From NCBI GenBank assembly GCA_038025085.1, contig CM076145.1:11567000-11630999 (forward strand): DNA of 64,000 nt, given 5' to 3'. Each line of letters starts with the position of its first letter. Position 1 is the first letter of the stretch. This document shows positions 1-11,114 of this stretch, one piece after another. Source of the stretch: Tetragonia tetragonoides (lineage: Eukaryota; Streptophyta; Magnoliopsida; Caryophyllales; Aizoaceae). The position numbers and the translations under genes are program-made. The notes beneath the pieces were generated by a model. That model was not told where the DNA came from. It ran no database searches and was given only the letters and a program-made list of their open reading frames with translations.

Positions 1-237
1 GAGTTCTTGCAGAAATCTGATTTTAATGGTTCCTTCAAAGATATTGTTCCTATTGTAGATTCACAAGAAAATCAAGAAGTTATCAATTCTCAAAAAGAAG
101 AAAAACAAATAGAAGAATCTTTATTTGGGGAACAAGAAGCTCTTGAAATTGTAAAACCACAATATGTGAATTATGATGATGATGATGACCTTTTGAAAGA
201 AAAACCCTTGTGTGTGATGCGCAAGTCTTGTTCTTGA
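1..237 (+). pseudogene. Gag-tail fragment of the non-autonomous element
   Basis: An open frame runs from the window edge to the stop at 235-237. The first in-frame ATG is at 7, but the true start would be upstream of the window. The product is acidic, with a run of five Asp residues near codons 57-61 and many Glu/Lys. Its FKDIVP motif also occurs in the tail of the gag-only ORF at 47398-49134, which is the only recognisable homology. The last ~12 codons are read from LTR sequence through the deletion junction, so the C-terminus is a fusion artefact. No enzymatic domain is visible. It is almost certainly non-functional; the tail's role in intact elements is unknown. Confidence 0.65.
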
Positions 238-345
238 GTGATTCTTGAACGAAAAACCCCAACCCCTTGAGTGATTCGAGAGGTATATCCCTTTTATTGT
301 TTTTGTTTATCAAAGTACCGAAAAATTCCTAAATAAATCACATCA
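202..345 (+). repeat. Truncated LTR, R/U5 end only
   Basis: The sequence is collinear with the U5 ends of the LTRs at 45617-46462, 46944-47806 and 49298-50150, read on the opposite strand. It ends CACATCA at 345, the family terminus. The U3 and TATA region are missing. Confidence 0.8.
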
Positions 346-3300
346 ATTTGCGGGCTTTCAAAAGGTGGAGTTGAAGCTTGTTTGTACTTGTAAACATCCT
401 TAGTGTAGCTTCTCACTCAAATGAATGCAAACAAAGCATTTGGGTGCTTTCTCTTAATATACAACACAAAAGAACTCAATCTCTTTCACCCTAGTTGTGA
501 GAGCTGTTAAAATGCGTAAATACATTCAAATGCTTGGTTTGAAGCTTGTTGGTACTTGTAAACATCCTTGGTCAAGTTTCTCACTCAAATGAATGCAAAC
601 AAACTATCTGGGTGCTTTCTCTTAATATTACACACAAAAGAACTCAATCTCTTTCACCCTAGTCGTAAGAGCTGTTAAAACTCGTAAACGCATTCAAAAG
701 CTTCAACTCAAAATTTTGAATGTATTCACAATCAAATTAATGCAACTAAAGCATTTGGGTGCTTTCTCTTAATATACAACACAAAAGAACTCAATCTCTT
801 TCACCCTAGATGTAAGAGCTGTTAAAACGCGTAAATGCATTCAAAAGGTGGACTTAAAGCTTGTTTGTACTTGTAAACATTCTTGGTGTAGTTTCTCACT
901 CAAATGAATGCAAACAAAGCATTTGGGTGCTTTCTCTTAATATACAACACAAAAGAACTCAATCTCTTTCACCCTAGTCGTAAGAGCTGTTAAAACTCGT
1001 AAACGCATTCAAAAGCTTCAACTCAAAATTTTGAATGTATTCACAATCAAATTAATGCAACTAAAGCATTTGGGTGCTTTCTCTTAAGCTAGAGTTGAAG
1101 CTTGTTTGTACTTGTAAACACAAAAGAGATTGAGTTTCTCACTCCAATGAATGCAAACAAAGCTTTTGGATGCTTTCTCTTAATATACAACAGAAAAGAA
1201 CTCAAGCTTTTTCACCCAAGTCATATGAGCTTTTAAAACGCGTAAATGCATTCAAAAGCTTGAGTTGAAGCTTGTTTGTACTTGTAAACATCCTTGGTTA
1301 AGTTTCTCACTCAAATGAATGCAAACAAAGCATTTGGGTGCTTTCTCTTAATATACAACGCAAAAGAACTCAATCTTATTCACCCTAGTCATATGAGCTT
1401 TTAAAACGCGTAAATGCATTCAAAAGGTGGAGTTAAAGCTTGTTTGTACTTGTAAACATTCTTGGTTAAGTTTCTCACTCAAATGAATGCAAACAAAGCA
1501 TTTGGGTACTTTCTCTTAATATACAACACAAAAGACCTCAATCTCTTTCACCCTAGTCATATGAGCTTTTAAAACTCGTAAACGCATTCAAAAGCTTGAG
1601 TTGAAGCTTGTTTGTACTTGTAAACATACTTGGTGTAGTTTCTCACTCCAATGAATGCAAACAAAGCTTTGGGTGCTTTCTCTGAAAATACAACACAAAA
1701 GAACTCAATCTCTTTCACCCTAGTCGTATGAGGTTTGAAAACGCGTATATGCATTCAAAAGCTTAAGTTGAAGCTTGTTGGTACTTGTAAACATCTTTGG
1801 TGTAGTTTCTCACTCAAATTAATGCAAAGAAAACATTTGGGTGCGTTCTCTTAATATACAACACAAAAGAACTCAATCTCTTTCACCCTTGTCGTATGAG
1901 CTTTTAAAACGCTTAAATGCATTCAAAAGCTTGAGTTCAAGCTTGTTTGTAGTTGTAAACATTCTTGGGGTAGTTTCACACTTAAATGAATGCAAACAAA
2001 GCATTTGGGTGCTTTCTCTTAAGCTTGAGTTGAAGCTTGTTTGTACTTGTAAACACAAAAGAGATTGAGTTTCTCACTCCAATGAATGCAAACAAAGCTT
2101 TTGGATGCTTTCTCTTAGTATACAACAGAAAAGAACTCAAGCTTTTTCACCCTAGTAATATGAGTTTTTAAAACGCGTAAATGCATTCAAAAGCTTGAGT
2201 TGAAGCTTCTTTGTACTTGTAAACATCCTTTGTGTAGTTTCTCACTAAAAGGAATGCAAAAAAAGCTTTTGGGTGCTTTCTCTGAAAATACAACACAAAA
2301 GAACTCAATCTCTTTCACCCTAGTCGTATGACGTTTTAAAACGCGTATATGCATTCAAAAGGTGGAGTTAAAGCTTGTTTGTACTTGTAAACATCCTTGG
2401 TGTAGTTTCTCACTCAAATGAATGCAAACAAAGCATTTGGGTGCTTTCTCTTAATATACAACACAAAAGACCTCAATCTCTTTCACCCTAGTCATATGAG
2501 CTTTTAAAACGCGTAAATACATTCAAAAGCTTGAGTTGAAGCTTGTTTGTACTTGTAAACATCCTTGGTGTAGTTTCTCACTCCAATGAATGCAAACAAA
2601 GCTTTGGGTGCTTTCTCTGAAAATACAACACAAAAGAACTCAATCTCTTTCACCCTAGTCGTATGGGGTTTTAAAACGCGTATATGCATTCAAAAGCTTA
2701 AGTTGAAGCTTGTTGGTACTTGTAAACATCTTTGGTGTAGTTTCTCACTCAAATGAATGCAAAGAAAACATTTGGGTGCGTTCTCTTAATATACAACACA
2801 AAAGAACTCAATCTCTTTCACCCTTGTCGTATGAGCTTTTAAAACGCTTAAATGCATTCCAAAAGCTTGAGTTCAAGCTTGTTTGTAGTTGTAAACATTC
2901 TTGGGGTAGTTTCACACTCAAATGAATGCAAACAAAGCATTAGGGTGCTTTCTCTTAAGCTTGAGTTGAAGCTTGTTTGTACTTGTAAACACAAAAGAGA
3001 TTGAGTTTCTCACTCCAATGAATGCAAACAAAGCTTTTGGATGCTTTCTCTTAGTATACAACAGAAAAGAACTCAAGCTTTTTCACCCTAGTAATATGAG
3101 CTTTTAAAACGCGTAAATGCATTCAAAAGCTTGAGTTGAAGCTTCTTTGTACTTGTAAACATCCTTGGTGTAGTTTCTCACTAAAACGAATGCAAACAAA
3201 GCTTTTGGGTGCTTTCTCTGAAAATACAACACAAAAGAACTCAATCTCTTTCACCCTAGTCGTATGACGTTTTAAAACGCGTATATGCATTCAAAAGGTG

Positions 3301-3939
3301 GAGTTAAAGCTTTTTTGTACTTGTAAACATCCTTGGTGTAGTTTCTCACTCAAATGAATGCAAACAAAGCATTTGGGTGCTTTCTTTTAATATACAACAC
3401 AAAAGACCTCAATCTCTTTCACCCTAGTCATATGAGCTTTTAAAACGCGTAAATACATTCAAAAGCTTGAGTTGAAGCTTGTTAGTACTTGTAAACATCC
3501 TTGGTGTAGTTTCTCACTCCAATGAATGCAAACAAAGCTTTGGGTGCTTTTTCTGAAAATACAACACAAAAGAACTCAATCTCTTTCACCCTAGTCGTAT
3601 GAGGTTTTAAAACGCGTATATGCATTCAAAAGCTTAAGTTGAAGCTTGTTGGTACTTGTAAACATCTTTTGTGTAGTTTCTCACTCAAATGAATGCAAAG
3701 AAAATATTTGGGTGCGTTCTCTTAATATACAACACAAAAGAACTCAATCTCTTTCACCCTTGTCGTATGAGCTTTTAAAATGCTTAAATGCATTCAAAAG
3801 CTTGAGTTCAAGCTTGTTTGTAGTTGTAAACATCCTTGGGGTAGTTTCACACTCAAATGAATGCAAACAAAGCATTTGGGTGCTTGCTCTTAAAATACAA
3901 CACAAAAGAACTCAATCTTTTTATTGCATTTATTCTTTT
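346..3939 (+). repeat. 168-bp satellite array, plus orientation
   Basis: Tandem monomers of about 168 bp. Each carries a doubled HindIII motif (AAGCTT, GAGTTG, AAGCTT), the segment GTACTTGTAAACATCC, the segment TGAATGCAAACAAAGCATTT, and a conserved MluI site in AAAACGCGTAAATGC. I take this reading direction as 'plus' for every satellite entry. Two short inverted insets, each containing CAAAATTTTGAATGTATTCA, lie at about 709-728 and 1024-1043. The block encodes only chance short ORFs and no gene. It ends where the rDNA fragment begins. Confidence 0.95.
1085..3890 (+). repeat. ~936-bp higher-order repeat, about three copies
   Basis: Five full 168-bp monomers plus one ~96-bp truncated monomer recur as a block. 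The truncated monomer is a landmark: TTGTAAACA runs straight into CAAAAGAGATTGAG. It occurs at about 1112, 2047 and 2983, spaced 935 and 936 bp. The first copy differs from the others in one monomer near 1260-1400, while the second and third are closely similar. The same landmark recurs on the plus strand near 37.46, 37.90, 40.34 and 44.09 kb and in inverse orientation near 35.42 kb. Confidence 0.85.
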
Positions 3940-4313
3940 GAAGAGAAACTTACAAGGATTCCCCTACTAGCGGCGAGCGAACCGGGAAGAGCCCAGCTTT
4001 AAAATCGGGCGGCCATGCTGTCCAAATTGTAGTCTGGAGAAGCGTCCTCTGCGGCGGACCGGGCCCAAGTCCCTTGGAAAGGGGTTCCAGAGAGGGTGAG
4101 AGCCCCGTCGTGCCCAGACCCTGCCGCACCACGAGGCGATGTCGCCGAGTCGGGTTGTTTGGGAATGCAGCCCTAAGCGGGCGGTAAATTCCGTCCAAGG
4201 CCAAATACTGGCGAGAGACCGATAGCGAAAAAGTACCGCGAGGGAAAGATGAAAAGGACATTGAAAAGAGAGTCAAAGAGTGTTTGACATTGTCGGGAGG
4301 GAAGCGGATGGGG
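3940..4313 (+). pseudogene. Degenerate 26S (large-subunit) rRNA gene fragment
   Basis: About 374 bp matches the 5' region (domain I) of plant nuclear 26S rRNA. Recognisable stretches include GGCGAGCGAACCGGGA, ATTGTAGTCTGGAGAAGCGT, GGTAAATTCCGTCCAAGG, GTACCGCGAGGGAAAGATGA and TGTCGGGAGGGAAGCGGATG. The usual TAGTAACGGCG motif has lost bases, and several other positions differ from the conserved plant sequence as I know it. The gene stops abruptly on both sides in satellite. It is therefore a translocated, decayed piece and not a functional rRNA. Its high G+C contrasts sharply with the flanks. The open frame on its minus strand is a shadow. Confidence 0.93.
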
Positions 4314-4815
4314 TAAACATTCATTTGAAAGAGAAACTTAACCAAGGATGTTTACAAGTACAAACAAGCTTCAACTCAAGAGATTTGTAAACATCCTAGG
4401 GTGCAAAAGCTTGAGTTTTTAAAACGCGTAAATGCATTCAAAAGGTGGAGTTAAAGCTTGTTTGTACTTGTAAACATCCTTGGTGTAGTTTCTCACTGAA
4501 ATTGTATGCATTTACAAACAAGCTTTTGAATGCATTTACGCGTTTTAAAAGCTCATACGAGTAGGGTGAAAGAGATTTGAGTTCTTTTGTGTTGTACATT
4601 AAGAGAAAGCATGCAAATACTTTGTTTGGAAACATTTGAGTGTGAAACTGCACCTAGGATGTTTACAAGTACAAACAAGCTTCAACTCAAGCTTTTGAAT
4701 GTATTTACGCGTTTTAACAGCTCTTACGACTAGGGTGAAAGAGATTGAGTTCTTTTCTGTTGTATATTAAGAGAAACTACACAAATGCTTTATTTGCATT
4801 CATTTGATTGGGAAT
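4314..4815. repeat. Scrambled satellite with strand switches
   Basis: Directly after the rDNA fragment the satellite reads minus (to about 4380), then plus (to about 4500), then minus (to about 4815). The switch near 4500 joins a plus-strand TTTCTCACTGAAATTG to minus-strand GTATGCATTTACAAACAAGC. A mirror-image copy of this junction is at about 45.4 kb. No gene is present. Confidence 0.85.
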
Positions 4816-7800
4816 ACATTCAAAATTTTGAGTTGAAGCTTGTTTGTACTTGTAAACATCCTTGGTGTAGTTTCTCACTCCGCGTAAATGCATTCAAAAG
4901 CTTGAGTTGAAGCTTGTTTGTACTTGTAAACATTCTTGGTGTAGTTTCTCACTCAAATGAATGCAAACAAAGCATTTGGGTGCTTTCTCTTAATATACAA
5001 CACAAAAGAACTCAATCTTTTTCACCCTAGTCATATGAGCTTTTAAAACGCGTAAATGCATTCAAAAGCTTGAGTTGAAGCTTGATTGTACTTGTAAACA
5101 TTCTTGGTGTAGTTTCTCACTGAAATGAATGCAAACAAAACTTTTGGTTGCTTTCTCTTAAAATACAACACAAAAGAACTCAATCTCTTTCACCCTTGTC
5201 GTATGAGCTTTTAAAACGCTTAAATGCATTCAAAAGCTAGAGTTCCAGCTTGTTTGTAGTTGTAAACATCCTTGGGGTAGTTTCACACTCAAATGAATGT
5301 AAACAAAGCATTTGCGAGCTTTTTCTTACTATACAACACAGAAGAACTCAATCTCTTTTCGCCTAGTCGTAAGAGCTGTTAAAACGCGTAAATGCATTCA
5401 AAAGCTTGAGTTGAATCTTGTTTGTACTTGTAAACATCCTTGGTGTAGTTTGTTAAAATGCGTAAATGCATTCAAAGGGTTGAGTTAAAGCTTGTTTGTA
5501 CTTGTAAACATCCTTGGTGTAGTTTCTCACTCAAATGAATGCAAACAAAGCATTTGGGTGCTTTCTCTTAATATACAACACAAAAGAACTCAATCTCTTT
5601 TACCCTAGATGTAAGAGCTGTTAAAACGCGTAAATGCATTCAAAAGGTGGAGTTAAAGCTTGTTTGTACTTGTAAACATCCTTGGTGTAGTTTCTCACTC
5701 AAATGAATGCAAACAAAGCATTTGGCTGCTTTCTCTTAAAATACAACACAAAAGACCTCAATCTCTTTCACCCTAGATGTAAGAGCTGTTAAAACGCGTA
5801 AATGCATTCAAAAGATGGAGTTAAAGCTTGTTTGTACTTGTAAACATCTTTGATGTAGTTTCTCACTCAAATGAATGCAAACAAACCGTAAATGCATTCA
5901 AAAGGTGGAGTTAAACCTTGTTTGTACTTGTAAACATCTTTGATGTAGTTTCTTACTCAAATGAATGCGTAAACAAAAGAACTCAGCTTGTTTGTACTTG
6001 TAAACATCTTTGGTGTAGTTTCTCACTCAAATGAATGCAAAGAAAACATTTGGGTGCGTTCTCTTAATATACAACACAAAAGAACTCAATCTCTTTCACC
6101 CTTGTCGTATGAGATTTTAAAACGCTTAAATGCATTCAAAAGCTTGAGTTGAAGGTTGTTTGTACATGTAAACATTCTTGGTGTAGTTTCTCACTCCAAT
6201 GAATGCAAACAAAGCTTTTGGGTGCTTTCTCTGAAAATACAACACAAAAGAACTCAATCTATTTCACCCTAGTCGTATGAGGTTTTAAAACGCGTATATG
6301 CATTCAAAAGGTGGAGTTAAAGCTTGTTTGTACTTGTAAACATCTTTGGTGTAGTTTCTCCTTTAAATGAATGTAAACAAACCATTTGGGTGATTTCTCT
6401 TAATATACAACACAAAAGAAGTCAATCTCTTTCACACTAGTTGTAAGAGCTGTTAAAATGCGTAAATGCATTCAAAAGGTGAAGTTAAAGCTTGTTTGTG
6501 CTTGTAAACATCCTTGGTGTAGTTTCTCACTCAAATGAATGCAGACAAAGCTTTTGGGTGCTTTCTCTTAATATACAACACAAAAGACCTCAATCTCGTT
6601 CACCCTAGTCATATGAGCTTTTAAAACGCGTAAATGCATTCAAAAGCTTGAGTTGAAGCTTGTTTGTACTTGTAAACATTCTTGGTGTAGTTTTGTCACT
6701 CAAATGAATGCAAACAAAGCATTTGTGTGATTTCTCTTAATGTACAACACAAAAGAACTCAATCTCTTTCACCCTAGATGTAAGAGCTGTTAAAACGCGT
6801 AAATGTATTCAAAAGGTGGAGTTAAAGCTTGTTTGTACTTGTAAACATCCTTGGTGTAGTTTCTCACTCAAATGAATGCAAACAAAGCATTTGCGTGCTT
6901 TCTCTTAATATACAACACAAAAGAGCTCCATCTCTTTCACCCTAGTCGTAAGAGCTGTTAAAACGCGTAAATGCATTCAAAAGGTGGAGTTAAAGCTTGT
7001 TTGAACTTGTAAACATCCTTGGTGTAGTTTCTCACTCAAATGAATGCAAACAAAACATTTGGGTGCGTTCTCTTAATATACAACACAAAAGACCTCAATC
7101 TTTTTCACCCTAGTCATATGAGCTTTTAATACGCGTAAATGCATTCAAAACCTTGTGTTGAAGCTTGTTTGTACTTTTAAACATTCTTGGTGTAGTTTCT
7201 CACTGAAATGAATGCAAACAAAGCTTTTGGTTGCTTTCTCTTAAAATACATTACAAAAGAACTCAATCTTTTTCACCCTAGTCGTATGAGGTTTTAAAAC
7301 GCGTAAATGCTTTCAAAAGCTTGAATTGAAGCTTGTTTGTAATTGTAAACATCCTTGGTGTAGTTTCACACTAAAATAAATGCAAACAAAGCATTTGGTT
7401 GCTTGCTCTTAATATACAACAGAAAAGAACTCAATCTGTTTCACCCTAGTCGTATGAGGTTTTAAAACGCGTAAATGCTTGCAAAAGCTTGAGTTGAAGC
7501 TTGTTTGTACTTGTAAACATCCGTGGTGTAGTTTCTCCCTCAAATGAATGCAAACAAAGCATTTGGGTGCTTTCTCTTAATATACAACACAAAAGACCTC
7601 AATCTCTTTCACCCTAATCGTAAGAGCTGTTAAACCGCGTAAATACATTTAAAAGCTTGAGTTGAAGCTTGTTTGTACTTGTAAACATCCTTGGTTAAGT
7701 TTCTCACTCAAATGAATGCAAACAAAGCATTTGGGTGCTTTCTCTTAATATACAACAGAAAAGAACTCAACCTTTTTCAACCTAGTCATATGAGCTTTTA

Positions 7801-9470
7801 AAACGCGTAAATGCATTCAAAAGGTGGAGTTAAAGCTTGTTTGTACTTGTAAACATCCTTGGTGTAATTTCTCACTCAAATGAATGCAAACAAAGCATTT
7901 GGGTGCTTTCTTTAATATACAACACAAAAGACCTCAATCTCTTTCACCCTAGTCATATGAGCTTTTAAAACGCGTAAATACATTCAAAATCTTGAGTTGA
8001 AGCTTTTTTGTACTTGTAAACATCCTTGGTGTAGTTTCTCACTCCAATGAATGCAACAAAGCTTTTGGGTGCTTTCTCTGAAAATACAACACAAAAGAAC
8101 TCAATCTCTTTCACCCTAGTCGTATGAGGTTATAAAACGCGTATATGCATTCAAAAGCTTGAGTTGAAGCTTGTTTGTACTTGCAAACATCCTTGGTTAA
8201 GTTTCTCACTCAAATGAATGCAAACAAAGCATTTGGGTGCTTTCTCTTAATATACAACACAAAAGAACTCAATCTTTTTCACCCTAGTCATATCGGCTTT
8301 TAAAACGCGTAAATGCATTCAAAAGCTTGAGTTTAAGCTTGTTTGTACTTGTAAACATCTTTGGTGTAGTTTCTCACTCAAATGAATGCAAAGAAAACAT
8401 TTGGGTGCGTTCTATTAATATACAACACAAAAGAACTCAATCTCTTTCACCCTTGTCGTATGAGCTTTTAAAACGCCTAAATGCATTCAAAAGCTTGAGT
8501 TGAAGCTTGTTTGTACTTGTAAACATTCTTGGTGTAGTTTCTCACTCCAATGAATGCAAACAAAGCTTTGGGTGCTTTCTCTGAAAATACAACACAAAAG
8601 AACTCAATCTCTTTCACCCTAGTCGTATGAGGTTTTAAAACGCATATATGCATTCAAAAGCTTAAGTTGAAGCTTGTTGGTACTTGTAAACATCTTTGGT
8701 GTAGTTTCTCACTCAAATGAATGCAAAGAAAACATTTGGGTGCTTTCTCTTAATGTACAACACAAAAGACCTCAATCTCTTTCACCCTAGTCATATGAGC
8801 TTTTAAAACGCTTAAATGCATTCAAAAGCTTGAGTTCAAGCTTGTTTGTAGTTGTAAACATTCTTGGGGTAGTTTCACACTAAAATGAATGCAAAGAAAA
8901 CATTTGGGTGCGTTCTCTTAATATACAACACAAAAGAACTCAATCTCTTTCACCCTTGTCGTATGAGCTTTTAAAACTCTTAAATGCATTCAAAAGCTTG
9001 AGTTCAAGCTTGTTTGTAATTGTAAACATCCTTGGTGTAGTTTCTCACTCAAATGAATGCAAACAAACCATTTGGGTTATTTCTCTTAATATACAACACA
9101 AAAGACCTCAATCTCTTTCACCCTAGTCGTATGAGGTTTTAAAACGCGTAAATGCTTTCAAAAGCTTGAGTTGAAGCTTGTTTGTACTTGTAAACATCCT
9201 TGGTGTAGTTTCTCCCTCAAATGAATGCAAACAAAGTATTTGGGTGCTTTCTCTTAATATACAACACAAAAGAACTCAATCTCTTTCACCCTAGATGTAA
9301 GAGCTGTTAAAACGCGTAAATGCATTCAAAAGGTGGAGTTAAAGCTTGTTTGTACTTGTAAACATCCTTGGTGTAGTTTCTCACTCAAATGAATGCAAAC
9401 AAAGCATTTGGGTGCTTTCTCTTGATATACAACACAAAAGACCTCAAATCTCTTTCACCCTACTCGTATT
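4816..9470 (+). repeat. 168-bp satellite array, plus orientation
   Basis: Uninterrupted plus-oriented monomers in several sequence variants. Some have AGCATTTGTGTGATTTCTC in place of AGCATTTGGGTGCTTTCTC; some have AAAGGTGGAGTTAAAGC in place of AAAGCTTGAGTTGAAGC. Truncated monomers occur near 5885 and 5965. No genes are visible. The right end forms the left arm of the long inverted duplication. Confidence 0.93.
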
Positions 9471-10565
9471 CATTTGTTTGCATTCATTTGAGTGTGAAAC
9501 TACACCTAGGATGTTTACAAGTACAAACAAGCTTCAACTCAAGCTTTTGAATGCATTTACGCGTTTTAAAAGCTCATACGAATAGGGTGAAAGAGATTTG
9601 AGTTCTTTGTGTTGTATATTAAGAGAAAGCATCCAAACACTTTGTTTGCATTCATTTGCGTGTGAAACTACACCTTGGATGTTTACAAGTACAAACAAGC
9701 TTGAACTCAAGCTTTTGAATGCATTTACGCGTTTGGGTGCATAATGAATGCAAACAAAGCATTTGGGTGACCTTGACCATAATGTCACCAAAGTAAACAT
9801 GTTTTGTTTGCTTCAACTCAAGCTTCAACTCAAGCTTTTGAATGCATTTACGCGTTTTAACAGCTCTTACGACTAGGGTGATAGAGATTGAGTTCTTTTG
9901 TGTTGTTCATTAAGAGAAAGCACCCAAATATTTTGTTTGCATTCATTTGAGTGTGAAACTACACCTAGGATGTTTAAATGTACAAACATGCTTCAACTCA
10001 AGCTTTTGAATGCATTTACGAGTTTTAAAAGCTCATACGAGTAGGGTGAAAGAGATTTGAGTTCTTTTGTGTTGTACATTAAGAGAAAGCATCCAAATAC
10101 TTTGTTCGGATACATTTGAGTTTGAAACTGTACCTAGGATGTTTACAAGTACAAACAAGCTTCAAATCAAGCTTTTGAATGCATTTAGGCGTTTTGAAAG
10201 CTCATACGAGTAGGGTGAAAGAGATTTGAGTTCTTTTGTGTTGTATATTAAGAGAATGCATCCAAATGCTTTGTTTGCATTCATTTGAGTGAGAAACTAC
10301 AGCAAGGATATTTACAAGTACAAACAAGCTTTAACTCAACCTTTTGAATGCATTTACGTATTTTAACAGCTCTTACAACTAGGGTGAAAGAGATTGAGTT
10401 CTTTTGTGTTGTATATTAAGAGAAAATCACACAAATGCTTTGTTTGCATTCATTTGAGTGAGAAACTACACCAAGAATGTTTACAAGTACAAACAAGCTT
10501 GAACTCAAGCTTTTGAATGCATTTACGCGTTTTAAAAGCTCATATGACTAGGGTGAAAAAGATTG
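8890..10565. repeat. Left arm of a long inverted duplication
   Basis: This stretch is the reverse complement of about 26480-28310. Paired positions sum to 37042 with no net indel from about 9060 to 10560: the ~30-bp non-satellite patch, the strand switch and the CCTAGG-containing variant monomers all align. Beyond about 9060 the right arm carries one extra 168-bp monomer, after which the sum becomes 37210. Similarity fades at about 10565, where the arms use different monomer variants. Confidence 0.8.
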
Positions 10566-10724
10566 AGTTCTTTTGTGTTGTATTTTAAGAGAAAGCAACC
10601 AAAAGCTTTGTTTGCATTCATTTCAGTGAGAAACTACACCAAGAATGTTTACAAGTACAAACAAGCTTCAACTCAAGCTTTTGAATGCATTTACGCGTTT
10701 CAAAAGCTCATATGACTAGGGTGA
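9471..10724 (-). repeat. 168-bp satellite array, minus orientation, with a scrambled patch
   Basis: The strand switches at about 9468, where TACTCGTATTCATTTG joins to the minus-strand sequence. At about 9733-9810 there is a scrambled patch: a short plus-strand piece, then about 30 bp that is not satellite (CCTTGACCATAATGTCACC and neighbours), then minus-strand satellite again. Minus-strand monomers continue to the GGTGA target site at 10720-10724. No gene is present. Confidence 0.9.
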
Positions 10725-11114
10725 TGATGCGTTAGCAAATCTGAAACTTTTAGCTCGTTTTCGAACAATGGGTATTTTGATAATATTTTGTTTGTTTTTT
10801 GATTATAGAGATTGAAAACGAAGTAAATGAAACGAAAAATAAGAAGAGGGAGGATAGATAGCACCACCACCAGGACTATAAAGGATTTAACCACCAAGTC
10901 AAGGCTAAAGGATACTACTTGTTCCACCAAATATCCCTAAGGACATTATAAAGAACAACAAGGTTTGTAAGCAAAAGGCAGCAGCCATTTCATATTTTCA
11001 TTCATCATCAAGTACCTTTTACATCAGATGTTCTTACATATTTATAGGGGTCACAAATGTGCCCTAATAACCTAAGAATACTCTAGAAAGGGTGAGCTGT
11101 CCAAGAGTAGTGCC
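10725..11114 (-). repeat. Inverted partial LTR (R/U5 and part of U3)
   Basis: This is the reverse complement of the right ~389 bp of the LTR, from GGGCACTACTCTTGG through the TATA box (11039-11046 in reverse) to the AACGCATCA terminus, which abuts the target duplication. It joins the forward LTR1 at about 11111-11115 through a GTGC-type microhomology. Its U5 end carries the same variant as LTR3 (AAAGTTTCAGATTTGC), unlike LTR1 and LTR2 (AACCTTCAGTTTTGC). Confidence 0.88.

Larger units (their letters stand above)
1..345 (+). mobile_element. 3' remnant of a non-autonomous CRM-like LTR retrotransposon
   Basis: This is the right-hand end of an element that enters from outside the window. Bases 1 to about 201 resemble the tail region of the gag-only ORF at 47.4-49.1 kb (shared FKDIVP motif followed by an SQE triplet). 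Bases from about 202 to 345 match the last ~144 bp of the LTRs at 45.6-50.1 kb and finish with the same ATCACATCA terminus. The polypurine tract, U3 and most of R are absent between the two parts, so an internal deletion has fused gag tail to U5. Satellite resumes at 346 with ATTTG. The other target-site copy lies outside the window. Confidence 0.8.

Noticed and set aside
346..3939. CRISPR-like array
   Set aside because: The repeats are contiguous ~168-bp monomers with no unique spacers, in a eukaryotic setting.
3950..4345. 131-codon minus-strand ORF over the rDNA fragment
   Set aside because: It is the antisense of 26S rRNA sequence plus satellite and resembles no protein I recognise.
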